Shown in pieces: positions 25,179 to 33,828 of a stretch of 64,000 nucleotides of DNA; position 1 is the first letter of the stretch, and each line of letters starts with the position of its first letter. A program made the position numbers and the translations under genes. The notes under the pieces are model-generated. The model made no database searches. It was given only the letters and a program-made list of their open reading frames with translations, and was not told the DNA's origin. This DNA comes from JACMLC01 sp963720235 (GTDB lineage: Bacteria > Acidobacteriota > Blastocatellia > Pyrinomonadales > Pyrinomonadaceae). The stretch lies in assembly GCA_963720235.1 (NCBI GenBank), contig OY970389.1, forward strand, positions 2,914,001 to 2,978,000, written 5' to 3'.

Positions 25179-26567
25179 GTGGAACGTAAAGACGCGCGTA
25201 TTTTAGTGATTGACGATGAACCGATGATGGCCGATTCGCTCAAGCAGAATCTGGCCGAAGAGGGTTACACGGTGGACACCGCCGCGACCGGAGCCGAAGC
25301 GATAGAGGCTTTCGATCAGGGCGGCCATCACTTAGCCATCTGCGACCTGCAACTGCCGGACATGGACGGCCTCGAAATCCTGCGTCACATGAAGGACGCG
25401 CGGCCCGCAACGGAAGTCATCGTCGTCACAGGCTACGGCACTGTGACGCGCGCCGTCGAAGCGACTAAAGCCGGCGCGTTCTACTTTGTCGAAAAGCCTT
25501 TCGACTTTGAGCAGATGCTCCCGCTCGTCGAGAAAGCGCTCGAACGCCGCGAACTGATGGCAGAGACCGCCAGCATGCGTCGCCAGCTTTCCACACGCGC
25601 GGAATATTTCAACATCATCGGCGCGTCCAAACAGATGCAGACCATTTATGAAACGATAGAGTCTGTTGCAAAGTCTGATGCCAACGTCCTCATCGTCGGC
25701 GAATCCGGCACGGGCAAAGAGTTGATTGCCAACGCGATTCATTACAACTCTCTGCGCTCTAAGAAACCTTTCATCAAAGTAAACTGCGCCGCGCTTCCGA
25801 AAGAGCTGATTGAATCCGAACTCTTCGGCCACACGAAAGGCGCATTCACAGGCGCGCATGCAGACAAAGAAGGATTGGTCCAACACGCTGCGGGCGGCTC
25901 ACTGCTGCTGGATGAAATCGCTGAGATGCCAGTCGAGTTGCAACCGAAACTCTTGCGCGTCCTGCAAGAGCGCAGCTATCGCAAGATTGGCTCAGAGAAA
26001 ACATACGCTGTTGACTTTCGTCTTATCTCTTCGACCAATCGCCCGCCAGCCGATGCCATACGCGACGGGCTTCTGCGCGACGACCTCTTTTATCGCATCT
26101 CGACAATTACGATTCACGTGCCGCCCTTGCGCGATAGGACAGAGGACATACAACTGCTGACTGACCACTTTCTGAGCACCTATGCGAAGAAGTATGAGCG
26201 GCCCATCACAGGCGTCTCGCAGGCGGCTTATCAAAGACTCTTCGCGCACACATGGCCCGGCAACGTGCGCGAGTTGCAGAATGTGATAGAGCGCGCGGTG
26301 CTCCTTGCGAAATCCAACAAGATAGAGCCCGTTGACCTGCCATTCGATAACGGCTCGTTGCCCGAAGGCGCGCCGCAGGGAGCGACTTGGGACGTGCCGC
26401 CTAACATGACGCTCGAAGATATTGAAAAGTTAGTTATCGAAAAAACCTTGCAACGCACAGGCGGCAACAAACAGGCAGCAGCAAATCTTTTAGGCATCTA
26501 TCGCCCGCGCCTCTATAGCAAAATCAGGAAATACCAGATAGATGTTCCCTCTCTGGTTTCGCCTTAA
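25179..26567 (+). CDS. Sigma-54-dependent response regulator (NtrC type)
   Basis: A 462-residue regulator: receiver domain (1-120, phospho-acceptor Asp in HLAICDLQLPDMDGL), AAA+ domain with Walker A GESGTGKE (174-181), GAFTGA (221-226), Walker B LLLDEIAEM, and a Fis-like helix-turn-helix at the end (GGNKQAAANLLGIYRPRLYSKI). It starts with GTG. Preceded by the small kinase-like gene at a 2-base gap. No sigma-54 site was found next to it, so its targets lie elsewhere or were missed. Confidence 0.9.
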   Translation: MERKDARILVIDDEPMMADSLKQNLAEEGYTVDTAATGAEAIEAFDQGGHHLAICDLQLPDMDGLEILRHMKDARPATEVIVVTGYGTVTRAVEATKAGAFYFVEKPFDFEQMLPLVEKALERRELMAETASMRRQLSTRAEYFNIIGASKQMQTIYETIESVAKSDANVLIVGESGTGKELIANAIHYNSLRSKKPFIKVNCAALPKELIESELFGHTKGAFTGAHADKEGLVQHAAGGSLLLDEIAEMPVELQPKLLRVLQERSYRKIGSEKTYAVDFRLISSTNRPPADAIRDGLLRDDLFYRISTITIHVPPLRDRTEDIQLLTDHFLSTYAKKYERPITGVSQAAYQRLFAHTWPGNVRELQNVIERAVLLAKSNKIEPVDLPFDNGSLPEGAPQGATWDVPPNMTLEDIEKLVIEKTLQRTGGNKQAAANLLGIYRPRLYSKIRKYQIDVPSLVSP

Positions 26568-26590
26568 AGTTAGTCAAGGCATGAAAAGCA

Positions 26591-26693
26591 GTTTCCCGCA
26601 AAGGCGCAAAGACGCAAAGAAAGCTCGCAAAGAGTTGAATGGCTCTTTATCTTGAATGCTTTCTTCGCGTCTTCTTTGCGTCTTTGCGGGAAA
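26591..26693. repeat. CGCAAAGGCG-family palindromic element, copy 4
   Basis: Arms GTTTCCCGCAAAGGCGCAAA and CTTTGCGTCTTTGCGGGAAA, core GAGTTGAATGGCTCTTTATC then TTGAATGC. It lies between the regulator gene and msrP. Confidence 0.92.
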
Positions 26694-26766
26694 TTTTCTT
26701 CGCTTCCCTCGCATCTAATCGAAAAATTAAAACCATCAACCGTTTATGCTTCGTAATTAAACCGGG

Positions 26767-27741
26767 ATGTTGATAAAAAAGCCTGACGACATCAAATCGA
26801 GCGAGATAACGGATAAGAAAACTTATCTCAATCGCCGCAACTTTATGCGCGGGGCCGCGCTCGCCGCGACGACAGTTGCAACAGGCTTGCTCTATCGCGG
26901 CTTGAATCCGCCGCAGGCAGAAACGCGGCCCGGCGAGAAGATTGCAGATGTCGTCAAGCCAGCTTCATCGGCAGGCTTTTCGACAGACGAGCCGAAGACA
27001 TCTTTTAAAGACATCACCAACTACAACAACTTTTACGAATTTTCGACAGACAAGCAGAGCGTCGCGACAGAGGCTCAAGGCTTTGTCACAAAGCCCTGGA
27101 CAGTTGCCGTCGAAGGATTGGTCCAGAAGCCAAAGGTTTACGACCTAGATGATTTGATTAAGATTGCCCCGCAGGAAGAGCGCGTCTATCGCCTGCGCTG
27201 TGTCGAGAGATGGTCAATGGTCATCCCCTGGATAGGCTTTCCGCTCGCAGAACTTTTAAAGCTCGTCGAGCCGACTTCGAGCGCGCGTTATGTTGCCTTC
27301 CAAACTCTTTTTGATCCAGAGCGGATGCCCAATCAGAATCGTGGCGTGCTCGATTGGCCCTATGTCGAAGGCTTGCGGCTTGATGAAGCGATGCATCCTT
27401 TGACGATTCTGGCGACGGGCCTTTACGGCGAGACTCTGCCGCCGCAGGACGGCGCGCCGATTCGTCTCGTCGTCCCTTGGAAGTATGGTTTTAAGAGCAT
27501 CAAGTCCATCGTCAAAATTAAATTAGTAGAAGAGATGCCGCCGACGACATGGAACATACAAGCTCCCGACGAATACGGGTTTTATTCAAACGTCAATCCG
27601 AATGTGAGTCATCCGCGTTGGAGTCAGGCACAGGAGCGACGCATCGGAGAGTATGGCTTGAGACAGACGACAATTTTTAACGGCTATGCAGAGCAGGTCG
27701 CGCACTTGTATGCGGGAATGGATTTGAAGATTAATTTTTGA
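26767..27741 (+). CDS. msrP: MsrP, periplasmic methionine-sulfoxide reductase catalytic subunit
   Basis: A 324-residue molybdopterin enzyme that repairs oxidised methionines in periplasmic proteins. The Tat signal is NRRNFMRGAALAATTVATG (twin Arg at about 23-24). The mature domain has the conserved NNFYEFSTDK start, the molybdenum-ligand Cys145 in YRLRCVERWSMVIPW, LFDPERMPNQ, and VPWKYGFKSIKSIVKI. Length and motifs match full-size MsrP (YedY). The next gene, four bases on, is its membrane partner. Confidence 0.95.
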   Translation: MLIKKPDDIKSSEITDKKTYLNRRNFMRGAALAATTVATGLLYRGLNPPQAETRPGEKIADVVKPASSAGFSTDEPKTSFKDITNYNNFYEFSTDKQSVATEAQGFVTKPWTVAVEGLVQKPKVYDLDDLIKIAPQEERVYRLRCVERWSMVIPWIGFPLAELLKLVEPTSSARYVAFQTLFDPERMPNQNRGVLDWPYVEGLRLDEAMHPLTILATGLYGETLPPQDGAPIRLVVPWKYGFKSIKSIVKIKLVEEMPPTTWNIQAPDEYGFYSNVNPNVSHPRWSQAQERRIGEYGLRQTTIFNGYAEQVAHLYAGMDLKINF

Positions 27742-27745
27742 AACG

Positions 27746-28363
27746 ATGGATACAAAGTTTTCCAAAGTCCTGCTCTTCATCAATAGCCTTGTGCCGCTTG
27801 TCTTGCTCTCTTGGGATTGGTATCACAAAAAGCTGGGAGCAAACCCGCTTGAGTTTGTCACGCGCACGACAGGCATGCTGACGCTCATCTTCCTCGTGCT
27901 CTCGCTCGCGGTCACGCCTTTGCGGAAAATTTCGGGCTGGAACTTTTTAGGAAAGTTCCGGCGGATGATTGGTCTCTATGCTTTCTTTTACGGCTTCCTG
28001 CATCTCATCACTTACGTCTGGTTCGACCGCTTCTTCAGCATCAAGAGCATCGCGGGCGACATTATCCAGCGTCCGTTCATAGCCATCGGGATGGCGAGTT
28101 TTTTTCTGATGGTTCCGCTGGCGATTACTTCTACAAACTCGATGGTCAAGCGGCTCGGCGGGAAGCGTTGGGGCAAGCTGCACAAGCTTGTCTATCTGAC
28201 GGCCATCGGCGGCGTCGTGCATTACTACATGCTCGTCAAATCCGATACGCGATTGCCGCTCACGTTCGCTTTCATCCTTGCGCTGCTCCTGGGCTATCGC
28301 ATCTACGCCGCGAATCAGACGCCGAACATTCCCGCGCGCTCGTCTGTTGTGCCGCCAAGATAA
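27746..28363 (+). CDS. msrQ: MsrQ, haem-binding membrane subunit of the MsrPQ system
   Basis: A 205-residue membrane protein with five to six helices of the ferric-reductase type. It passes electrons from the quinone pool or a flavin donor to MsrP. Visible signs are TGMLTLIFLVLSLAVTPLR, the His-bearing helix FFYGFLHLITYVWFD, and GKLHKLVYLTAIGGVVHYY with paired histidines as haem ligands. It follows msrP closely, the usual two-gene order. Confidence 0.93.
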   Translation: MDTKFSKVLLFINSLVPLVLLSWDWYHKKLGANPLEFVTRTTGMLTLIFLVLSLAVTPLRKISGWNFLGKFRRMIGLYAFFYGFLHLITYVWFDRFFSIKSIAGDIIQRPFIAIGMASFFLMVPLAITSTNSMVKRLGGKRWGKLHKLVYLTAIGGVVHYYMLVKSDTRLPLTFAFILALLLGYRIYAANQTPNIPARSSVVPPR

Positions 28364-28370
28364 AAGAAAA

Positions 28371-28483
28371 GTTTCCCGCAAAGGCGCAAAGGCGCAAAGA
28401 GAAGACGCGAAGAAAGCTTTCAAGTTGAAAAGACATTCAACTCTTGGCGAGCTTTCTTTGCGTCTTTGCGCCTTTGCGGGAAC
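28371..28483. repeat. CGCAAAGGCG-family palindromic element, copy 5
   Basis: Arms GTTTCCCGCAAAGGCGCAAA and CGTCTTTGCGCCTTTGCGGG around a longer spacer with AAGTTGAAAAGACATTCAAC, itself a small palindrome. It fills the gap between msrQ and the convergent TPR gene, so it could act as a two-way transcription stop. Confidence 0.92.
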
Positions 28484-28494
28484 TTTCGTTTTTT

Positions 28495-30165
28495 TTACTT
28501 TCGCTGATTAATTAGTTGGAGCAGCCTGTCTGCTTTTTCCGTATCGAGTTTTTGCAGAGCATTGTATTGCTCCATCGCTTCCTTCTTTTTTCCAAGCTGC
28601 AAATAATCGTAACCGAGATTGAAGTGCGCTCCGGCATAACCGGGCTTGAGGCGCAGAGCTTCTTTGTGCGATGTGGCGGCCTCTTTCCAGCGATTCAAGC
28701 TGCCGTAGGCATAGCCCAGATTGTTATGCGCGGCGGGCCAATCTGCGCGCAGGCGCAGGGCCTGTTGAAAGGAAGCGACGGATTCATCTTTCTGGCCCAG
28801 ACGGCTCTGCGCGATGCCCAGATTGAAATGCGCCGAGGCGGAATTCGGGTCAAGGACGACGGCTTTCTTCAAAGCCTCTGATGCTTCTGCGAATTTCCCG
28901 GTGTTGTTATAGGCCCAGCCGAGATTGCTAAAGCCTTCGGCATCCCTGGGCGCGAGACGCACGGATTGATTGAGAGCTTCTATCGCTTCATTCCAGCGAC
29001 GCAGTTTGCCGTTGGCAAACCCAAGCTCGCTAAAAGCTTCTGCGTTATTCGGATTCAGGCGCGTGGCCTGCCCCAGAACCACAAGCGCATCCGAATATTG
29101 GCCCAGCTTGTTATAAGCCTGGCCCAGGTCAGTATGCGTCTGTGCATCCGATGGCCTGAGTTGAATCGCCTGACGGTAAGCTGCTGCCGCTTCCTTATAA
29201 CGTCCGAGTTGGCCCAGCGCGTCGCCAAGATTGTTATAGCCTTCCGCGAAATCTTTTTTGATGCGCGTTGCCTGCTCGTAGGCCGCGACGGCTTCCGCAT
29301 AGCGATTCGCGTTGTAATAGGCGACGCCTAAATCGAAATGAGCTTCGAGATAATCCGGCCTCAACTCAATCGCGCGCTTGAATGAAGCGATGGCCTCATT
29401 AGCGCGCCCCGTCTCGTCATAGACATCGCCGAGATTATAGTGGGCCAGAGCGAAATCCGGCTTGAGTTGGACGGCTTTCCGGTAGGCTGCGACGGCTTCC
29501 GCAGGGCGATTTGATTTGTGATACGACTGGCCCAGAAAGTTATGCGTCTCAGCATTATTGTCTTGCAGCTTCGCAGCCTCTGTTAACGAAGCGATGGCCT
29601 GATCGTATTGTCCCTTCTCATAATACAAGACGCCAAGATTGTAACGCGCATCGGCTTGCGCGGGCTTGAGCCGCAGAGCCTGCTCGTAAGCCTGTATGGC
29701 TTCGTCACGACGGCCCAGCAGGTCATATGAATCGCCCAGACCGAAATAGGCTTCCGGGTAATCGGGTTTGACGCGCGTTGCCTGACTGTAAGCGGCGGCG
29801 GCTTTCTCATACTGCGCGGCGTTGAAAAGCGTGTCGCCCTGTTCCGTAAAAGTCTCTGCTGCTTCCTGCGGAGTCGGTGTGCGTCTGGCATCGGTCTGGC
29901 GCGGAGTAGTATGCGCGGCGACTCTTTGTTTGGGCGCGGCGGAAGTGCGGCGCACAGGGGCTGATTGTCTCTCCGGCCTGCGCGCATGTTGCTTTCTCAC
30001 GACGCGGCTCGTAAAGACGCTGCCCGTGCCTGCGCCTCCGACGATGTCCTCGTTCGAGCTTGCGCCGCCCGTTATGTCCTGCGCGCGCAGCATCGCGCTG
30101 CTCAATAAAATCAGGGCCAGGGCCGCGCTCAATGCTCTGGAGGTGAACGAAAAATTAAGTTTCAT
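28495..30165 (-). CDS. Exported protein with 13 tandem tetratricopeptide repeats
   Basis: A 556-residue protein. Residues 1-29 are a signal peptide (ALSAALALILLSSAMLRAQ); about 30-105 is a basic, proline-rich linker (RRTSAAPKQRVAAHTTPRQ); the rest is 13 back-to-back 34-residue TPR units, each with the pattern NLG.AY...G.Y.EA...Y..A..L.P. TPR arrays bind partner proteins. ATG 30165 is chosen since it gives the signal peptide. Isolated between a convergent operon and a divergent EF-G-like gene, so no partner is suggested by context. Confidence 0.85.
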   Translation of the reverse strand: MKLNFSFTSRALSAALALILLSSAMLRAQDITGGASSNEDIVGGAGTGSVFTSRVVRKQHARRPERQSAPVRRTSAAPKQRVAAHTTPRQTDARRTPTPQEAAETFTEQGDTLFNAAQYEKAAAAYSQATRVKPDYPEAYFGLGDSYDLLGRRDEAIQAYEQALRLKPAQADARYNLGVLYYEKGQYDQAIASLTEAAKLQDNNAETHNFLGQSYHKSNRPAEAVAAYRKAVQLKPDFALAHYNLGDVYDETGRANEAIASFKRAIELRPDYLEAHFDLGVAYYNANRYAEAVAAYEQATRIKKDFAEGYNNLGDALGQLGRYKEAAAAYRQAIQLRPSDAQTHTDLGQAYNKLGQYSDALVVLGQATRLNPNNAEAFSELGFANGKLRRWNEAIEALNQSVRLAPRDAEGFSNLGWAYNNTGKFAEASEALKKAVVLDPNSASAHFNLGIAQSRLGQKDESVASFQQALRLRADWPAAHNNLGYAYGSLNRWKEAATSHKEALRLKPGYAGAHFNLGYDYLQLGKKKEAMEQYNALQKLDTEKADRLLQLINQRK

Positions 30166-30450
30166 CTTTAAGAAGCTCCAATGGCTGTTGCACGTTAGGA
30201 TGCAGGCAGAGCCGTTTGATATGCATCTGAAGTCGGGAAGAGTGTCAGGCATGCTCAATCATATTCCATACTCAGGGAAATTCAAACTTTGAATCTTCTC
30301 TTTTACTCACTTGCTTTCCCTTTCCCGCTCGGATAAATTACTTGCTCACCAGAAGCGCATCCAGCCTTTTTTTCGGACTCTGAAACCGGACGCGGATGGC
30401 TATCCCACTTCATCAATCAGACTGTTTGAAAGGAAAATCTTTTTACAGCT

Positions 30451-32556
30451 ATGAAAGCATATCCAACAGATTTAATCCGCAACCTGGCAGTTATCGGTCA
30501 CGGCGATGCAGGCAAGACGCAACTCGTCAGTTCCCTGCTTTACATCACCGGCGCAACCCCGCGCTGGGGCAAAGTTGACGATGGCACAACCGTCACGGAT
30601 TACGATGAAGATTCCATCGAACGGAAAGTGACACTCAACACCGCGCTCGCGCATCTCGAACACAAAGACACCAAAGTCAATTTTATAGACACGCCCGGCT
30701 ACGCAGCCTTTATCGCACACGCGCGCCCCGCCTTGCGCGTCGCGGACTGCGCGCTCGTCGTCGTGCACGGTGTCAAAGGCGTTGAGGTGCAGACGGAAAA
30801 GACATGGGCGTATGCGAACGAGTTCATGCTCCCGCGCATCATGGTCATCAACGCGCTCGATAAAGAGCATGCTGACTTTGGCATGGCCCTCGAAAGCGCG
30901 CAGAAGACTTTCAGCCGCGCCATCATCCCTTTCACTCTGCCCATCGGCAAAGAGAAAGATTTCAGAGGCGTCGTGGATATCCTTCATATGAAGGCTTACG
31001 AGTTTGACGAGCAGGGCAAACCCAAAGAGATAGAGATTCCGGCAGAAGGACGCGACATCGTTGACAAGACCAGAGAGAGATTAATCGAGTTGGTCGCGGA
31101 ATCGGATGACGCCTTGATGGAGAAATATTTTGAGGATGGAACGCTGCCCGAAGAGGACATCGTGCCGAACGTCAAGAAAGCTATCGAGCGCAGCAAGCTC
31201 TGTCCGGTCTATGCAGTCTCGGCAACAACCCTCGTCGGTTTGCAAACACTGCTCGACGGCATAGTTGACTTCGCTCCGAATCCTGCGGCGCATGAAGCGG
31301 AGCACGGGCGCGCGTCAGTTGACGGTGACGGCGGCGAGCCTTTAGCGCGCAAGTATGCAGACAGCGAACCGTTTTCCGCATACGTCTTTCGCACCATCGC
31401 AGACCCGTTCGCGGGCCGCATCAACGTCATGCGAATCATCAGCGGTCAGGTCAAGCATGATGCGACGGTCTTAAATTCCTCGCGCGGCGCGCAGGAGCGT
31501 CTCGGCGCGCTACACTCTGTGCAGGGCAAAACGCTCGACAAGATTGACGAAGCGCATGCCGGAGACATCATCGCCTGCGTGAAATTGAAAGACACGCAGA
31601 CGGGCGACACGCTGGCGGAAAAGTCTGCGCCGATTGTCTATGACGGCGTGCAATATCCAGAGGCTGCGATTGCTTTCGCCATCGAGCCGAAGTCGCGTCA
31701 GGACGAAGAGAAGATTTCGGTCGCGCTCCACAAGATTCTGGAAGAAGACCCCGCGCTACACTTTGACCGCGACGCGCAGACCAAAGAATTTCTGCTCTCT
31801 GGCTCAGGCCAACTGCACGTCGAGACAGTGATTGACAAGCTCAAGAAACGTTACGGCGTCGAAGTCGCACTGCATCCGCCGAAAGTTCCGTACAAAGAAA
31901 CTATCACGCAACGCGCAGAGGTGCAGGGACGCCACAAGAAACAGACAGGCGGGCGCGGGCAGTTTGGCGATTGCAAAGTTATCTTCGAGCCGTTGCCGCG
32001 CGGCGAAGGCTTTGTCTTCGAGGACAAGATTTTCGGCGGCGCAGTCCCGCAGAATTTCCGTCCGGCCATCGAGAAAGGCATCATAGATGCCGCGTCAACC
32101 GGCGCAGTCGCTGGCTATCCGATGGTTGATTTCAAAGCCGTGCTGGTTGACGGTTCTTATCACACGGTTGACTCGGACGAGCACAGTTTCCGCGCAGCCG
32201 GTCGCAAAGCCTTCCGCGCGGCGATTGATAAGGTCAAGCCGACTTTGCTTGAACCAATCATGGATGTCGAGGTCATCGCGCCGCAGGAATATAGCGGCGA
32301 CATCATGGGCGACCTCAACTCGCGTCGCGGGCGCGTGCAGGGCATGGAGGCGAGTGGCAACCAGCAGGTCGTCAAGGCGCAAGTCCCGATGGCGGAGATG
32401 CTCGACTATCAATCGAAATTGAACTCCATCACAGCCGCGCGCGGCTCCTATCACATGCAGTTCTCGCACTACGACCAAGTGCCAGGACAAATCGCGCAGA
32501 AGATAGTCGAACAGGCGCGCGCCGAAGGCAGAATTAGAGCCGAAGAGGAAGACTAG
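30451..32556 (+). CDS. Elongation factor G-like GTPase (EF-G2 type)
   Basis: A 701-residue translational GTPase with five EF-G domains. P-loop GHGDAGKT (about 16-23), G2 region SIERKVTLNTAL, G3 DTPGY, G4 NALD (see findings), then domain III-V segments such as LSGSGQLHVETVIDKLKKRY, GGRGQFGDCKVIFEPLPRG and YSGDIMGDLNSRRGRVQGME. The last is typical of domain V. This divergent EF-G is not in a str operon with ribosomal genes, as expected for the second-copy FusA2 group, whose exact role varies. An upstream 285-base gap (30166-30450) holds no gene. Confidence 0.85.
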   Translation: MKAYPTDLIRNLAVIGHGDAGKTQLVSSLLYITGATPRWGKVDDGTTVTDYDEDSIERKVTLNTALAHLEHKDTKVNFIDTPGYAAFIAHARPALRVADCALVVVHGVKGVEVQTEKTWAYANEFMLPRIMVINALDKEHADFGMALESAQKTFSRAIIPFTLPIGKEKDFRGVVDILHMKAYEFDEQGKPKEIEIPAEGRDIVDKTRERLIELVAESDDALMEKYFEDGTLPEEDIVPNVKKAIERSKLCPVYAVSATTLVGLQTLLDGIVDFAPNPAAHEAEHGRASVDGDGGEPLARKYADSEPFSAYVFRTIADPFAGRINVMRIISGQVKHDATVLNSSRGAQERLGALHSVQGKTLDKIDEAHAGDIIACVKLKDTQTGDTLAEKSAPIVYDGVQYPEAAIAFAIEPKSRQDEEKISVALHKILEEDPALHFDRDAQTKEFLLSGSGQLHVETVIDKLKKRYGVEVALHPPKVPYKETITQRAEVQGRHKKQTGGRGQFGDCKVIFEPLPRGEGFVFEDKIFGGAVPQNFRPAIEKGIIDAASTGAVAGYPMVDFKAVLVDGSYHTVDSDEHSFRAAGRKAFRAAIDKVKPTLLEPIMDVEVIAPQEYSGDIMGDLNSRRGRVQGMEASGNQQVVKAQVPMAEMLDYQSKLNSITAARGSYHMQFSHYDQVPGQIAQKIVEQARAEGRIRAEEED

Positions 32557-32572
32557 AGAGGTAACTTAAAGA

Positions 32573-33133
32573 ATGTCACGGCAACTGGCAAAGCATTGGA
32601 TTACGGTTGACGAGTACGAGCGCATGGGCGAGGCGGGCATCTTTCACCCGGATGACCGCCTTGAACTTCTCGAAGGGGAGATTTTTGAAATGTCACCAAT
32701 CGGAAGCCATCACGCAGCATGTGTCAAGTCTCTTAGTAGAATCCTCAATCGTCAATTCGGAGATGATATTATCGTCAGCACACAAGACCCTATCCGGTTA
32801 GATGATTTTTCAGAACCGCAGCCGGACATCGCTCTGCTCAAATGGCGCGATGATTTTTACAGGGATTCGCATCCAATGCCGGATGATGTATTGCTCGTCA
32901 TCGAAGTGGCGGATTCGACTGTTGAGAGTGATCGTGTTTATAAGATGCCGCTTTATGCAAAGGCTGGTATTCGGGAAGCATGGCTCGTTAATTTGCCGGA
33001 TGGAAAAATCGAACTCTACGCAGAGCCTGCTGATGGCGTCTATCAACTCAACAGAAACTTCGAGCGCGGTGAAGAGGTGAAATCACACACGATTGCTGAT
33101 TTAGCCATCAATATTGTCGCTGTGCTTGAGTAA
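32573..33133 (+). CDS. Uma2-family (DUF820) putative endonuclease
   Basis: A 186-residue protein of the PD-(D/E)xK-like Uma2 family, common in cyanobacteria and acidobacteria. Motifs: LELLEGEIFEMSPIGSHH, the acidic segment EPQPDIALLKW, EVADSTVESDRVYKMPLYA and AGIREAWLVNLPDG. Asp, Glu and Lys of these blocks would make the metal-dependent nuclease site. Their cellular role is unknown. It follows the EF-G-like gene by 16 bases on the same strand. Confidence 0.88.
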   Translation: MSRQLAKHWITVDEYERMGEAGIFHPDDRLELLEGEIFEMSPIGSHHAACVKSLSRILNRQFGDDIIVSTQDPIRLDDFSEPQPDIALLKWRDDFYRDSHPMPDDVLLVIEVADSTVESDRVYKMPLYAKAGIREAWLVNLPDGKIELYAEPADGVYQLNRNFERGEEVKSHTIADLAINIVAVLE

Positions 33134-33138
33134 ATTCG

Positions 33139-33828
33139 CTAAGACTTTTTCCCGCTCTCGCGGCGACACCAATCGCGTATGGCGGCGGTGGTCTGTTTGA
33201 AGGATTGTCTGGAATCTTTGATGAGCGAAGAGGTGTAGTCGGCCAGTCGCTTCGAGTTGCAACTGTTGTCAACCACATCATCGTAGCTTTGTGAATAGAC
33301 GACCTGATAAATGTAGATGGCATTGTCCAAGCCGGACGCGCCGCCAATCTTGCTCAATTCATAGCCGGCGTTGCGCGCGTCGCCCGCTTGCAGATAGACC
33401 AGCGCGAGATTGAAGAAGGCATCAGAGAGCCACTGGTGCGAACCCGCCTTGTAATACTTGTCCGTGTAGGCGCGATACTCTTTCTTCGCAGACTCAAGCG
33501 CGCGCGCATCCTGCTTGCGATATTTCTCCATCTGCACGTAATACTTGCGCTGGTAATAGCTGCCAAGATAATACTGCGCCGTCTCTGCTTCGTTTGATTT
33601 CGGATATTTAGTGATGACCGCGCGGAACTGCTCTGCGGCCTTATCCGTGATGTCGTCGTTGTTATAGTAGAAGAAGCCGAGCTTGAGAATCTGGTCGGGC
33701 GATTGCGATTGCGCTGTGATGCTGCTTCTACTCTTCTGTGCAAACGCAGCCGGAGCGGCAAAGATAAACAGGCAGCAAGAAAAGCATGCGATGCATGACA
33801 GCCATCGTGTGTCGGGTTGCTTATTCAT
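33139..33828 (-). CDS. Exported TPR-like protein of unknown function
   Basis: A 229-residue protein with a signal peptide (CFSCCLFIFAAPAAFA, about 15-30) and helical repeats resembling the BamD/YbgF type: AAEQFRAVITKYPKSNEAET, AQYYLGSYYQRKYYVQMEKY and DAFFNLALVYLQAGDARNAG. ATG 33828 is preferred over 33843 as it gives the better signal peptide. The start overlaps the end of the upstream minus-strand gene by eight bases, so they form a two-gene operon. Confidence 0.65.
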   Translation of the reverse strand: MNKQPDTRWLSCIACFSCCLFIFAAPAAFAQKSRSSITAQSQSPDQILKLGFFYYNNDDITDKAAEQFRAVITKYPKSNEAETAQYYLGSYYQRKYYVQMEKYRKQDARALESAKKEYRAYTDKYYKAGSHQWLSDAFFNLALVYLQAGDARNAGYELSKIGGASGLDNAIYIYQVVYSQSYDDVVDNSCNSKRLADYTSSLIKDSRQSFKQTTAAIRDWCRRESGKKS

